Source: Bordetella genomosp. 1
Lineage (GTDB): Bacteria > Pseudomonadota > Gammaproteobacteria > Burkholderiales > Burkholderiaceae_B
DNA: 64,000 nt
Assembly (NCBI RefSeq): GCF_002261335.1
Contig: NZ_NEVL01000001.1
Coordinates: 186,001-250,000, forward strand
Direction of reading: 5' to 3'
The position numbers were made by a program, and so were the translations under genes. The notes below the pieces were generated by a model. That model was given only the letters and a program-made list of their open reading frames with translations. It was not told the origin of the DNA and did not search any database. Below are positions 1 to 8,617 of the stretch, in pieces; the first letter of the stretch is position 1; every line of letters begins with the position of its first letter.

Positions 1-734
1 GCCACGACGGCGAGGCTGCGCCAGGGCGAGACATCCGAGACGGAGAAGAAGCCGTAGCGGAAGCCGTCGATCGTGTAGAAGATCGGGTTGTAGTGCGACA
101 CCGCCTGCCAGAACGGCGGCAGCGTGTGGATCGAGTAGAACACGCCCGACAGGAAGGTCGCGGGCATGATGAGGAAGTTCTGGAAGGCGGCGAGCTGGTC
201 GAACTTCTCCGACCACAGGCCCGCGATCACGCCCAGCACGCCCATGATGCCGCAGGCCATCACGCCGAACACCAGCACCCAGAGCGGGTGCTGCGGCACC
301 AGCGCGGCGAAGTTCAGCGCCACCAGCCAGACACAGACGCCCACGGCCAGGCCGCGCACGATCGCGGCCAGCACGTACGCGGCGAAGATGTCGCGATGCG
401 AGAGGGGCGGCAGCAGCATGAACACCAGGTTGCCCGTGATGCGGCTCTGGATCAGCGACGACGAGGGGTTGGCGAAGGCGTTCTGCAGCATGCTCATCAT
501 CATGAGCCCGGGGATCAGGAACGCCGTGTAGGGCACGGTGTCGTAGACCGTGACCCGGCCTTCGAGCACGTGCGCGAAGACCAGCAGGTAGAGCAGCGCG
601 GTGATGACGGGCGCGGCGATGGTCTGGAAGCTGACCTTCCAGAAGCGCAGCAGCTCCTTGCGCAGCAGGGTCGGGAACCCCGAGCCCGCATCCAGGCGCG
701 GCTGCACGCGTTGTTCGGCGACGGGGGCGGTCAC
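1..734 (-). CDS. ABC-2 type transporter permease (YadH-like), partial at left edge
   Basis: Inner-membrane subunit of an ABC-2 exporter, partner of the ATPase encoded just upstream. Translation from a GTG at 732-734 gives a short cytosolic N-terminus (VTAPVAEQRVQPRLDAG) and then a KELLRFWK amphipathic stretch. Several hydrophobic segments follow, including an IPGLMMMSMLQNAF segment and the family hallmark region MPATFLSGVFYSI with a following Pro-Pro-Phe-Trp. The GTG overlaps the ATPase stop by four bases (GTGA), which indicates translational coupling. About 244 residues are seen; relatives are about 255 residues, so only the extreme C-terminus is missing. The substrate is unknown. Its place after the mla genes suggests an envelope role, but that is inference. 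Confidence 0.9.
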   Translation of the reverse strand, partial: MTAPVAEQRVQPRLDAGSGFPTLLRKELLRFWKVSFQTIAAPVITALLYLLVFAHVLEGRVTVYDTVPYTAFLIPGLMMMSMLQNAFANPSSSLIQSRITGNLVFMLLPPLSHRDIFAAYVLAAIVRGLAVGVCVWLVALNFAALVPQHPLWVLVFGVMACGIMGVLGVIAGLWSEKFDQLAAFQNFLIMPATFLSGVFYSIHTLPPFWQAVSHYNPIFYTIDGFRYGFFSVSDVSPWRSLAVV

Positions 735-1543
735 GAGCGCTCCTCCTCGGCGGTGAGCTCGGCGACCTTGGGGTCGTCCTGGTGCATGATGCGCACGAAC
801 GCGTCTTCGAGGTCGACGCCGCCCACCCGCGCGAGCAGCGCCTGGGTGGTGTCGAGCGCCACGACGCGGCCGCCCTTGAGCATGGCGATGCGATTACAGA
901 GCGCCTCGGCCTCTTCGAGATAGTGCGTGGTGAGCATGATGGTGTGCCCCGCGCGGTTCAGGCGCGAGATGAATTCCCAGAGCGTGCGGCGCAGGTCCAC
1001 GTCGACCCCGGCGGTGGGCTCGTCGAGCACGATCACCGGCGGGCGGTGCACCAGCGCCTGGGCGACCAGCACGCGCCGCTTCATGCCGCCGGACAGCGCG
1101 CGCATGTTGTTCTCGGCCTTGTCGGACAGCCCGAGATTGAACAGGATCTCGTCGATCCAGTCGTCGTTCTTGCGCAGGCCGAAATAGCCCGACTGGATGC
1201 GCAGGGTCTCGCGCACCGTGAAAAAGGGGTCGTATACCAGCTCCTGCGGCACCACGCCCAGCGAACGCCGGGCCTCCTTGTATTGCGTGACCACGTCGTA
1301 GCCGCACACGCTGGCGCTGCCGCCGCTGGCGCGGGCCAGCCCGGCCAGGATGGAGATGAGGGTGGTCTTGCCGGCGCCGTTCGGGCCCAGCAGGCCGAAG
1401 AACTCGCCGTGGCCGATCTCCAGGCTCACGTCGTTGAGCGCCTGGAAGCCGGGCGTGCCGGCGCGGCCGAACAGCCCGCGCCACCCGGCGCTGCGGGGCG
1501 GATAGGTCTTGGAGATGTGCTGGAGACTGACGGCGGCTGACAT
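731..1543 (-). CDS. ABC transporter ATP-binding protein (YadG-like)
   Basis: Cytosolic ATPase of an ABC-2 exporter, 270 residues. Walker A GPNGAGKT is at about residues 53-60, the Q-loop glutamine near 100, signature LSGGM near 150, Walker B VIVLDEP near 170-176 and the H-loop TTHY near 205-208. I chose the ATG at 1541-1543 (MSAAVSLQHISK) because the homologous domain begins there. An upstream ATG at 1591 would add 16 residues lacking family resemblance, and the sequence around it reads TATAAT on the minus strand, which is better explained as a -10 element. The gene lies 130 bp downstream of mlaC and overlaps the permease gene by four bases. It resembles E. coli YadG and the NodI group. Confidence 0.92.
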   Translation of the reverse strand: MSAAVSLQHISKTYPPRSAGWRGLFGRAGTPGFQALNDVSLEIGHGEFFGLLGPNGAGKTTLISILAGLARASGGSASVCGYDVVTQYKEARRSLGVVPQELVYDPFFTVRETLRIQSGYFGLRKNDDWIDEILFNLGLSDKAENNMRALSGGMKRRVLVAQALVHRPPVIVLDEPTAGVDVDLRRTLWEFISRLNRAGHTIMLTTHYLEEAEALCNRIAMLKGGRVVALDTTQALLARVGGVDLEDAFVRIMHQDDPKVAELTAEEERS

Positions 1544-1673
1544 AGATGGGGCGCGGACGGCGCGGCGCCCGCAGGGCGCCGAATCGACCATTATATAAGG
1601 CGCACCCTTGCAGCCGCCTCAAAGCCCCGCCGGTCGGCAGGGGTGGCGGCCCGCGGGCGGGCCGCCGGGGGAA

Positions 1674-2303
1674 TCAGCGGTTGCGCTGGTTCAGGGCGGC
1701 GATCAGCCCGTCGATGCCGTTCTGGTTGATCTGCTGGGCGAACTGGTTGCGGTAGTTCTCGATCAGCCAGATGCCTTCGACGTTCATGTCGTAGATGCGC
1801 CAGCCTTCGGGCGTTTTCTCGAGGCGGTAGTCGACGCCGACCGGCTGGCTGTTGCCTTGGCTGATCAGGGTGCGCACGACCACGTCGTTGGCGTTGGGAT
1901 CGCCGCGCTGCGGCTGCAGCGAGACCTTGGTGTTGGCGTCGACCTTGGCGAGCGCGCCGCTGTAGGTGCGGATCAGCGTGCCGCGGAAGGCTTCGGCCAG
2001 CGCCTGCTTCTGCGCATCCGAGGCCTGGCGCCAGTAGCGGCCGGCGGCCAGGCGGGTGGTCTTGGTGAAATTGACGTACGGCAGGATGTGCTTGTCGACG
2101 ACCTCGTTGATGCGCGAGAGGTTGCCGGCGCGCACGGCGCCGTCGGACTTGATGACGTCGAGCGCCTCGTTGGCCGCCTGCAGGACGAACTCGCCCGGCG
2201 CCGCCTTGGGGTCGGGCTTGGCCACGGCGATGCCGCTGGCGCCCGCCAGCAGGGCGCTGGCCAGGGCAACGCGGGACAGCAGGGCAGAAACAGAAAACCG
2301 CAT
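1674..2303 (-). CDS. mlaC: MlaC periplasmic phospholipid-binding protein
   Basis: Periplasmic shuttle that carries phospholipid between the outer-membrane MlaA complex and the inner-membrane MlaFED complex, helping to keep lipid asymmetry. It has 209 residues with an N-terminal signal peptide ending near GIAVA-KP (about residue 28). The MlaC/Ttg2D core follows: HILPYVNFTKTTRLAAGRYW, then the EAFRGTLIRTYSGAL helix and the C-terminal GWRIYDMNVEGIWLIENYR signature. It follows mlaA by about 35 bp in the same direction. No MlaB (STAS) gene fits in the 130 bp between it and the next gene, although many betaproteobacterial mla operons carry one there. Confidence 0.95.
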   Translation of the reverse strand: MRFSVSALLSRVALASALLAGASGIAVAKPDPKAAPGEFVLQAANEALDVIKSDGAVRAGNLSRINEVVDKHILPYVNFTKTTRLAAGRYWRQASDAQKQALAEAFRGTLIRTYSGALAKVDANTKVSLQPQRGDPNANDVVVRTLISQGNSQPVGVDYRLEKTPEGWRIYDMNVEGIWLIENYRNQFAQQINQNGIDGLIAALNQRNR

Positions 2304-2338
2304 GAAAACTCCTTCTTGCTACGGCGATCCGCGCCGTC

Positions 2339-3127
2339 TTACTTGGCGGGCGGGGTCGCCTTGTCGGCGGCCGGTGCCGTGGTGTCGGCCTCGTCGTCCT
2401 CGTAGTTCGGCAGCGAACCCTCGGCATCGACGCGGTCGCCGCGCACCATGGCGGCCCGGCGTTGCAGATAGGCATCGCGCACGAAGCTGTACGGATCCAG
2501 CGCCACGCGATCGACCGTGTCGGTCACGTCCAGCAGGCTGGCACGCGTGTCGACCACTTGCAGACCCCAGAGGGAGTTGCGCAGACGGATGTTGTCGATC
2601 GCGCCCACCGAGACGAACTGGCTTGCCTGCCAGTCGCCGGCCAGGCCGACGCCGTCGCGGATGGTGCTCGAACCGTAGATCGGCAGCACCAGGTACGGAC
2701 CCGAGCCGATGCCCCACACGCCCAGCGTAACACCGAAGTCGTTAGGAATCTTTCGCGCTCCGTTAGCAGAAGCAACGTCGAAACAGCCGCCCACGCCCAT
2801 GGTCGTGTTGAACAGGAAACGGCCCAGCGTGTTGATGAAATCATGGCCGCGGCCCTGCAGCATGCTGTTGGTGCCGGCCCAGATGTCGTTCACGTTGCTG
2901 AACATGTTGTGCACGCAATCGCGCACGGGCTGGGGCGTGACGTAGGTGTAGGCCTGGGCCACCGGCTTGAACAGCGCACGGTCGACCGTGTCGTTGAACT
3001 TGTAGACGCCGCGGTTGAAGCCTTCCCAGGGATCGCGCGGGTCCGGGTTCTGCGGCGCGGCGCAGCCCGCCAGGAGCGCGGTGGCCGCCGCGACGGTGGC
3101 GAATCGGGAAAGGGCTTGCTTGGTCAT
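2339..3127 (-). CDS. mlaA: MlaA (VacJ) outer-membrane lipoprotein
   Basis: Outer-membrane lipoprotein that removes mislocalised phospholipid from the outer leaflet and passes it to MlaC. The start at 3127 (MTKQALSRF) gives 262 residues with a lipobox Leu-Leu-Ala-Gly-Cys whose lipidated cysteine is Cys22. The VacJ signature follows: DPWEGFNRGVYKFNDTVD, then the NDFGVTLGVWGIGSGPYLVLP block and YGSSTIRDGVG. An upstream start at 3178 would put 17 charged residues before the signal peptide and is unlikely. The C-terminal tail is acidic and Ala/Pro-rich. Here mlaA sits inside the mla operon between mlaD and mlaC, unlike E. coli, where it is a separate locus. Confidence 0.95.
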   Translation of the reverse strand: MTKQALSRFATVAAATALLAGCAAPQNPDPRDPWEGFNRGVYKFNDTVDRALFKPVAQAYTYVTPQPVRDCVHNMFSNVNDIWAGTNSMLQGRGHDFINTLGRFLFNTTMGVGGCFDVASANGARKIPNDFGVTLGVWGIGSGPYLVLPIYGSSTIRDGVGLAGDWQASQFVSVGAIDNIRLRNSLWGLQVVDTRASLLDVTDTVDRVALDPYSFVRDAYLQRRAAMVRGDRVDAEGSLPNYEDDEADTTAPAADKATPPAK

Positions 3128-3223
3128 GGTGTCAGGCCTTCGCTTGAATACGGATCTTTTTGTGAATATCGGATGCATGCGAGAGGGCCCCTCCCTCCCC
3201 GCATGATGGCCGCGCTGCGACGC

Positions 3224-3769
3224 TTATTGCGCAGGGGCCGGTGCAGGCGTCTGGGCCGGCGCGGCTGCGGGCGCCGGCGCGGCAGGGGCATTCTGCGTGT
3301 CGGCGGCGCTGCCCTGCTTCTCGGCCGAGCCGTACAGGAACTTGCTGATCAGCTGCTCCAGCACGACGGCGCTTTGTGTATAGCGGATTTTGGCACCGTC
3401 GGCAAAATTTTCTTCCTCGGCGCCCGCGGTCAGGCCGACGTATTGCTCGCCCAGCAGACCCGAGGTGAGGATCGCGGCGGACGTGTCGGTCGGGAAGTGG
3501 TAGGCGTTTTCCATGTTGAGCGTGACGACCGCCTGGAAATTCTGGTCGTCGAACGCGATGTTGGACACGCGGCCCACGACCACGCCGGCGCTCTTGACCG
3601 CGGCGCGCGGCTTGAGGCCGCCGATGTTGTCGAAGTTCGCCGTCAGGGTGTAGGTGGGCGCAAACGAGAAGCTGCTGAGGTTGCCGGCGCGCAGCGCCAG
3701 GAACACCAGCGCCACCGCGCCCAGCAGCACGAACAGTCCAACCCAGAAATCGGTTTTTTCACGAGACAT
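3224..3769 (-). CDS. mlaD: MlaD, MCE-domain substrate-binding subunit
   Basis: Inner-membrane-anchored MCE protein. The family forms a hexameric ring on MlaFE and receives or delivers phospholipid in the periplasm. It has 181 residues: a cytosolic MSREKTDF start, one transmembrane helix at about residues 9-27, an MCE domain at about 36-115 (FDNIGGLKPRAAVKSAGVVV and the SGLLGEQYVGL motif), a helix with hydrophobic VVLEQLISKFLYG, and a tail of about 30 residues made almost only of Ala, Pro and Gln. That low-complexity tail is longer than in E. coli MlaD. It lies 12 bp downstream of mlaE. Confidence 0.95.
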   Translation of the reverse strand: MSREKTDFWVGLFVLLGAVALVFLALRAGNLSSFSFAPTYTLTANFDNIGGLKPRAAVKSAGVVVGRVSNIAFDDQNFQAVVTLNMENAYHFPTDTSAAILTSGLLGEQYVGLTAGAEEENFADGAKIRYTQSAVVLEQLISKFLYGSAEKQGSAADTQNAPAAPAPAAAPAQTPAPAPAQ

Positions 3770-3781
3770 GATGAATCCGTA

Positions 3782-4570
3782 TCAATTGCCAAACATCAGG
3801 GCGGTGAGCAGGAAGTCCAGGCCCAGCACGGCGAGCGAGCCCACCACCACCGTGCGTGTCGTGGCGCGCGCCACGCCTTCCGGCGTGGGCCGCGCCTGCC
3901 AGCCTTCGTAGAGCGCGACGAGCGTGACGGTGATGCCGAACACCACGCTCTTGATGACGCCGTTGGCCACGTCTTTCCAGACGTCCACGCCGCCTTGCAT
4001 CTGCGACCAGAACGCGCCGGCATCGACGCCGATCATCACGACGCCGACCACCCAGCCGCCCAGGATGCCGACCATCGAGAAGACGGTGGCCAGGATCGGC
4101 ATGGCGATCACGCCGCCCCAGAAGCGCGGCACCAGCACGCGCCGCATCGGGTCCACGGCCATCACTTCCATGGCCGAGAGCTGTTCTCCCGCCTTCATCA
4201 GGCCGATCTCGGCGGTGAGCGAGGTGCCGGCGCGGCCGGCGAACAGCAGCGCCGTGACCACGGGGCCGAGCTCGCGCACCAGCGACAGCGCCACCAGCAG
4301 GCCGAGCGCCTCTTCGGAGCCGTAGCGGTTGAGCGTGTAGTAGCCCTGCAGGCCCAGCACGAAACCGACGAACATCCCCGAAACTGCGATGATCAGCAGC
4401 GAATAGTTGCCAATGAAATGGATCTGTTGCGAGACCAGCCGGGGGCGTTGGAACGCCACGCCACTGCGGGCCAGCAGGCCGCCGAAGAAGCGGGTGAAGT
4501 AGCCGACCTCGCCGACCAGGCCGCGCAGCCAGCCGCCCGCCCGGGTGATGGGATTGGAGGTCGCGCTCAT
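3782..4570 (-). CDS. mlaE: MlaE, inner-membrane permease of the Mla lipid transporter
   Basis: Integral permease of the MlaFEDB-type ABC complex that moves phospholipids across the inner-membrane interface. It has 262 residues with five or six hydrophobic segments. The MlaE signature runs from [20 protein letters not shown] through [18 protein letters not shown], and includes the EQ motif that contacts the ATPase. The ATG at 4568-4570 overlaps the mlaF TGA by four bases (ATGA), which fixes this start over an upstream in-frame one at 4600. It is translationally coupled to mlaF and followed by mlaD. Confidence 0.95.
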   Translation of the reverse strand: MSATSNPITRAGGWLRGLVGEVGYFTRFFGGLLARSGVAFQRPRLVSQQIHFIGNYSLLIIAVSGMFVGFVLGLQGYYTLNRYGSEEALGLLVALSLVRELGPVVTALLFAGRAGTSLTAEIGLMKAGEQLSAMEVMAVDPMRRVLVPRFWGGVIAMPILATVFSMVGILGGWVVGVVMIGVDAGAFWSQMQGGVDVWKDVANGVIKSVVFGITVTLVALYEGWQARPTPEGVARATTRTVVVGSLAVLGLDFLLTALMFGN

Positions 4571-5403
4571 GGCTTGCGTCCTTCGTGTTTGGCCAGCCAC
4601 GCGCGGAAGGCCGGCGTTTCGGGGTATTGGAAGGCCACCGGGCCGTCGGGTGCGCCGTCGAGGAACTGGCGCACGTAGGGATCCTGCGACGCCGACAGCT
4701 CGGCCGGCGTGCCGGCCATGGCCAGCTCGCCGCGGCCCACCAGATATACCTGGTCGGCGATGGCGAACGACTCCTGCACGTCGTGGGTGATCAGCACCGA
4801 GGCGCAGCCCAGCCGGTCGGAGAGGTGGCGGATCAGGCGCGCGGTGATGCCCAGCGAGATCGGGTCCAGGCCCGCGAACGGCTCGTCGTAGAGGATCAGC
4901 TCGGGCTCCAGCACGACGGCGCGCGCGAGCGCGACGCGGCGCGCCATGCCGCCCGAGATCTCGGCCACGCGCAGATGCGCGGCGGCGCGCAGGCCCACGG
5001 CGTCGAGCTTGTCGAGCACGCGGGCGGTCAGGGTGGCTTCGTCGTCGTTGGTGTGTTCGCGCAGCGGGAACGCCACGTTTTCGAAGACGTTGAGATCGGT
5101 GAACAGCGCGCCCTGCTGGAACAGCACGCCCATGCGCTTGCGCAGCGCCTGCAGGCCTTCGCGGTCGGTCTGGCGCAGGTCCTGCCCGAACACGCGCACG
5201 ACGCCGCCCTTGGCGGCCAGCTGGCCGGTGGCCGCGCGCAGCAGCGTGGTCTTGCCGGAGCCGGAGCCGCCCATGACGGCCACGACCTGGCCGGCCTTGA
5301 CCTGCATGGAAATGCCACGCAGCACCGTAAAGTCGCCGTAACCCAGGGAGACGTTCTCCAGGGATAGGGCAAGTTCCGAGCTGTTGCGGGTGGATGCAGG
5401 CAT
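4567..5403 (-). CDS. mlaF: MlaF, ATPase of the Mla lipid transporter
   Basis: Cytosolic ATPase that drives the MlaE permease; first gene of the mla operon. It has 278 residues with Walker A GGSGSGKT at 45-52, signature ISGGMARR, Walker [15 protein letters not shown] and H-loop LITHD. The FAGLDPIS form after Walker B is typical of MlaF/Ttg2A. The start is the only ATG before the conserved [16 protein letters not shown]. The C-terminal extension after the H-loop, ending in [11 protein letters not shown], matches the MlaF extension that contacts the neighbouring subunit in known complexes. Confidence 0.95.
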   Translation of the reverse strand: MPASTRNSSELALSLENVSLGYGDFTVLRGISMQVKAGQVVAVMGGSGSGKTTLLRAATGQLAAKGGVVRVFGQDLRQTDREGLQALRKRMGVLFQQGALFTDLNVFENVAFPLREHTNDDEATLTARVLDKLDAVGLRAAAHLRVAEISGGMARRVALARAVVLEPELILYDEPFAGLDPISLGITARLIRHLSDRLGCASVLITHDVQESFAIADQVYLVGRGELAMAGTPAELSASQDPYVRQFLDGAPDGPVAFQYPETPAFRAWLAKHEGRKP

Positions 5404-5526
5404 AGGCGGCGGCAGGTGCGCGCGCCCCGCTATATATAGGGGACGCTGTTACGGCGAGCGGCCATTGTAGCCCGGCGCGCAGGCGGCGCCACTATGGGCG
5501 GCGCCATGGGACAGTGTGTTCGCCCC

Positions 5527-5603
5527 GGCCGGAAAATCCGGCCCCGCCCCGGGGCGGATGCGCCGGGCCGGGGCGGGCGCGCGCGGCGCCCCGCCCGGCC
5601 CGG
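5527..5603 (-). terminator. GC-rich inverted repeats after the TTT receptor gene
   Basis: Two inverted repeats lie just past the stop codon of the gene ending at 5608. One is a near-perfect 17-bp pair (5563-5579 with 5587-5603, seven-base loop). The other is a 7-bp hairpin (5527-5533 with 5537-5543). On the minus strand they could stop transcription before it reaches the mla region, but no run of T follows, so a standard intrinsic terminator is not assured. The stretch 5404-5526 holds no gene that I can see. Confidence 0.45.
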
Positions 5604-5607
5604 GGTT

Positions 5608-6591
5608 TTACTGCAGCGTGATGTTGCCGGCCTTGATGACCTGGGCCCACTTCGCCTTCTCGCTCTTGATGAAGTCGGCGAACGCCTGGGCGCTGCCGCC
5701 GCCGGCCTGGCTGCCGGTGTCGGCGATGGCCTTGACCACCTCGGGATCCTTGAGGATCTTGTTGAATTCGGCATTGAGCCGGTCGATGATGGGTTGCGGC
5801 GTGGCGGCCGGGGCGATGATGCCCTGCCAGTTGTACGACTCGAAGCCCGGCAGGCCCGATTCGGCCAGGGTCGGCACGTCGGGCAGCACGTCGAGCCGGC
5901 GCGCCGAGGTCACGGCGATCGGGTGGATCTTCTTGCCCTGGATGGCCGGCAGCGCCGAGTAGCCCATCTCGAACATCATCGAGATGTGGCCGCCCATCAG
6001 GTCGGTGGCGGCCAGGCTGCCGCCCTTGTAGGGCACGTGCACGATATCGATGTGGGCCTGCTCGCGGAACATCTCGCCCGACAGGTGATGCGCGCCGCCG
6101 ACGCCCGACGAACCGAAGGTCAGCTTGCCCGGCTCCTTCTTGGCCAGCGCGATCAGCTCCTGAAGATTCTTCACCGGCAGCGTGTTGTTCACGCTCAGCA
6201 CCAGCGGGCTGTTCTCGATCAGCACGACGGGCGCCAGGTCCTTGAGCGGATCGTAGGGCATGTCGGGCATCAGCGAGGGATTCACGGCCATCGGGGCCAG
6301 GTTGCCGGTGCCGATGGTGTAGCCGTCGGGGGCGGCCTTGGCCACGAGGTTGGTGCCGATCACGCCACCCGCGCCCGCCTTGTTCTCGACCACGATGGTC
6401 TGCTTCAGGTTGTCGCTGAGCTTGCGCGCCAGCAGGCGCACGCGGGTATCGGCAAAGCCGCCCGGCGCATACGGCACGATCAGGGTGATGGGCTTGCTCG
6501 GCCAGTTGTCGGCGCCTTGGGCGCGGGCCGTGCCGGTCAGGACGCAGGCGGCGGCAAGCACGCCCGCCATCAGGGGGATCAGGGGTTTCAT
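5608..6591 (-). CDS. Bug-family tripartite tricarboxylate (TTT) solute-binding protein
   Basis: Periplasmic solute receptor of the Bug (TctC-like) family, 327 residues. It has a signal peptide with likely cleavage after Thr-Ala-Arg-Ala (residue 24), then the family opening WPSKPITLIVPYAPGGFAD. Other hallmarks are VVENKAGAGGVIGT, DGYTIGTGN, HVPYKGG and TLAESGLPGFE. Such proteins bind carboxylates or related small anions; the ligand cannot be told from sequence. No TctA/TctB membrane genes are adjacent, so this is an orphan receptor, as is very common in Bordetella-type genomes. The ATG at 6589-6591 precedes a clear signal peptide. Confidence 0.93.
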   Translation of the reverse strand: MKPLIPLMAGVLAAACVLTGTARAQGADNWPSKPITLIVPYAPGGFADTRVRLLARKLSDNLKQTIVVENKAGAGGVIGTNLVAKAAPDGYTIGTGNLAPMAVNPSLMPDMPYDPLKDLAPVVLIENSPLVLSVNNTLPVKNLQELIALAKKEPGKLTFGSSGVGGAHHLSGEMFREQAHIDIVHVPYKGGSLAATDLMGGHISMMFEMGYSALPAIQGKKIHPIAVTSARRLDVLPDVPTLAESGLPGFESYNWQGIIAPAATPQPIIDRLNAEFNKILKDPEVVKAIADTGSQAGGGSAQAFADFIKSEKAKWAQVIKAGNITLQ

Positions 6592-6677
6592 GCGCGGACT
6601 CCTCTATACGTATTGTGTTGCGCGGCAAGACAGGCATTATGCCTCGCCGCGCACGGGAATCCGCGCCGTGCGCTCGC

Positions 6678-7322
6678 TCAGAAGCGGTAGCCCACCGCCA
6701 CCGTCGCGACCCAGGGGTCGATGCGCGCGGTGCCGATGCGCTGGCCGTCGAGCTTCACCTTCGACGAGATGTCGATGTAGCGCAGGTCGGCGTTCATGAA
6801 CCAGCGTTCGCTCAGCTTCACGTCCACGCCGAGCTGGCCGGCCAGGCCCCAGGAGTCCGACATCTTGATGTCGGAGCCCGACAGTGCGCCGTGCGTCTTG
6901 GTGTCGAAGAAGTGGGTGTAGTTCAGGCCGATGCCGACGTACGGCTGCACCGTGCTGTCGGGCAGGAAGTGGTATTGCAGGCTCAGCGTGGGCGGCAGCT
7001 GCTTGGCGCTGGCGATCTTGCCCAGGCCGTTGTTGCCGCGCACCTCGTGCTCGAAGGGCCAGGCGCCCAGCAGCTCGATGCCGATGTTGCGCGTCGCCAT
7101 GTAGGTGACGGTGAACGAGGGGCGCACGTTGTTGTTGACGTCCAGCTTCACGGTGCCGTCGAGCACGCTGCCATTGTTGGACTTGGGCCGCACCTGGGTC
7201 GCGCCGACCTTCAGCAGCCAGTCGCCTTCTTCGTGGGCGACGGCGGGGGCGGCGGCCATCAGGGTGGCGCCGCAGGCAGCGGCCAGGGCCAGGGCGCGGG
7301 CGCGCCGGTACATCGCGAACAT
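6678..7322 (-). CDS. ompW: OmpW family outer-membrane protein
   Basis: Small eight-stranded outer-membrane beta barrel, 214 residues. It has a signal peptide ending near APAVA-HE (about residue 29). The OmpW pattern follows: GDWLLKVGATQVRP, PSFTVTYMATRNIGIELL, PPTLSLQYHFLP, VQPYVGIGLNYTHFF and WFMNADLRYIDI, ending in VAVGYRF with the C-terminal aromatic residue needed for barrel assembly. A GGAG sequence about 8 bases before the ATG at 7322 supports that start. OmpW proteins form narrow hydrophobic channels; the physiological substrate is uncertain. It is transcribed in the same direction as the LysR gene but separated by about 120 bp. Confidence 0.92.
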   Translation of the reverse strand: MFAMYRRARALALAAACGATLMAAAPAVAHEEGDWLLKVGATQVRPKSNNGSVLDGTVKLDVNNNVRPSFTVTYMATRNIGIELLGAWPFEHEVRGNNGLGKIASAKQLPPTLSLQYHFLPDSTVQPYVGIGLNYTHFFDTKTHGALSGSDIKMSDSWGLAGQLGVDVKLSERWFMNADLRYIDISSKVKLDGQRIGTARIDPWVATVAVGYRF

Positions 7323-7442
7323 ATCTTCTTCTCCGTGTTGCGTGACGATAGGAAGTCAGGTTCGCAGAGGCGGGAAAAGCGGGTCTTGACCTGCATCAAG
7401 CGGGGCGGGCCGGCGTGGCCGCGGCGCCACAGTGGCGCGCGT

Positions 7443-8360
7443 CTAGCGCAACGTGTCGGTGCCGCGCGGCACGGCGTAGGCGTGGCGGAAGTAGTCGCGC
7501 ACCGCGCGCATGGGGCCGGTGATCTCGGCGCCCTTGCGCCATGCCAGGCCCACGTTCATGGGCGGGATCGGATCCTTGAGCTGGATGGTCTCGATGCGCC
7601 GGCCTTCGAGCGACCAGGGCCGGTAGACCATGTCCGACAGCACCGCCACGCCGCTGCCGTTGGCGACCATGCTGCGCACCGCCTCCACCGACGAGGTGCG
7701 CAGCCGCACGTCGGGCCGGAACGGGGTTTCGCTCCAGTAGCGCAGCGCCGTGTGCGCGGCCTCGTCGACGGTCAGCATGATGAAGGGCTCGCCCGCCACG
7801 TCTTCGAGCGTCACGGTGTCGCGCGCGAGCAGGGGATGGCGCGCGGGCACCCAGAGCCGGCGCGGCGAGCCGAAGAAGTGTTCGACCGCGAGCTCCGGAT
7901 TCACGACATTGGAGGTGAGCAGCACGGCCATGTCGTAGCGATGCGCGATCAGGCCTTCCTCGATGGCGTTGCGGTTGAGCTCGTGCAGCTGGATGTCGAG
8001 GTTGGGATAGAGCTGCGACAGGCGCTGCAGGTGATAGGGCAGGAAATAGCCGATGACCGTGTACGAGGCGGCGAGCAGCAGCCGGCCGCTTTCGCGCGCC
8101 GCCGCGCCCGGCATGCGCAGCGCCTCGTCCACCGACGACAGGATGTTGTAGGCGTGATTGAGAAAGCCGCGGCCGGTTTCCGTGAGCGCCACGCCGCTCG
8201 CGCTGCGCACGAACAGCGGCGAGCCCACGATGTCCTCGAGCTCGCGGATGGCGGTCGTGACGGCCGATTGGGAGATGGCGAGCTGGATCGCCGCCTGGGA
8301 TATCTGCCCGAGTTCGGCGGCCGCGACGAAGTATTTGAGCTGGCGGAGGGTCAGGGACAT
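7443..8360 (-). CDS. LysR-type transcriptional regulator
   Basis: DNA-binding regulator of 305 residues. The N-terminal winged helix is at about residues 1-60 (LRQLKYFVAAAELGQISQAA and SQSAVTTAIRELED), followed by a two-lobed effector-binding domain. It is divergent from the LamB/YcsF-biotin carboxylase operon that starts at 8618, the classic layout for a LysR protein and its target. Two related 17-bp dyads with LysR-style T-N11-A spacing lie in the shared 257-bp intergenic region. The effector is probably the operon's substrate or a product of it (inference). Confidence 0.93.
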   Translation of the reverse strand: MSLTLRQLKYFVAAAELGQISQAAIQLAISQSAVTTAIRELEDIVGSPLFVRSASGVALTETGRGFLNHAYNILSSVDEALRMPGAAARESGRLLLAASYTVIGYFLPYHLQRLSQLYPNLDIQLHELNRNAIEEGLIAHRYDMAVLLTSNVVNPELAVEHFFGSPRRLWVPARHPLLARDTVTLEDVAGEPFIMLTVDEAAHTALRYWSETPFRPDVRLRTSSVEAVRSMVANGSGVAVLSDMVYRPWSLEGRRIETIQLKDPIPPMNVGLAWRKGAEITGPMRAVRDYFRHAYAVPRGTDTLR

Positions 8361-8368
8361 GCGCTGCG

Positions 8369-8385
8369 TATCTGATTAATAGATA
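8369..8385. promoter_or_regulatory. Probable LysR-site half dyad next to the regulator start
   Basis: TATCTGATTAATAGATA, eight bases upstream of the LysR start codon, has TATCT/AGATA arms and the T-N11-A spacing of LysR operators. It closely resembles the longer dyad at 8501-8517. Its position fits autoregulation. Confidence 0.5.
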
Positions 8386-8500
8386 GTTTGACCACAGGAT
8401 ATCTGTTTGTCCGCACCACGCGCGCGCATGGCGTTTGAGGGAAATCCCTGAACCCTCATAGAAATGGCGCGCGTGCGCCAAGTCGGTGCATCGGCATCTG

Positions 8501-8517
8501 TATCTGAATTTCAGATA
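8501..8517. promoter_or_regulatory. Probable LysR operator for the LamB/YcsF operon
   Basis: TATCTGAATTTCAGATA is a perfect 8-bp inverted repeat around one central base, 100 bp upstream of the first gene of the operon. A related sequence lies at 8369-8385. The arrangement suggests LysR-mediated activation of the plus-strand operon. Confidence 0.6.
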
Positions 8518-8617
8518 TCACCCGATCCAAAAAAAGAACTTTTTATCCCTCTGCGCCCTCGCTACTGTGCAGGCATCGAGCAGGTCATCGGCCTGCCAGC
8601 AGAGGAGACCCCGTTAC

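Noticed and set aside
2462-4678. Plus-strand open frame of 738 codons across the mla genes
   Set aside because: Antisense to mlaA, mlaD and mlaE, which are all intact. Its composition (His, Arg, Ala, Gly) is typical of a GC-skew artefact.
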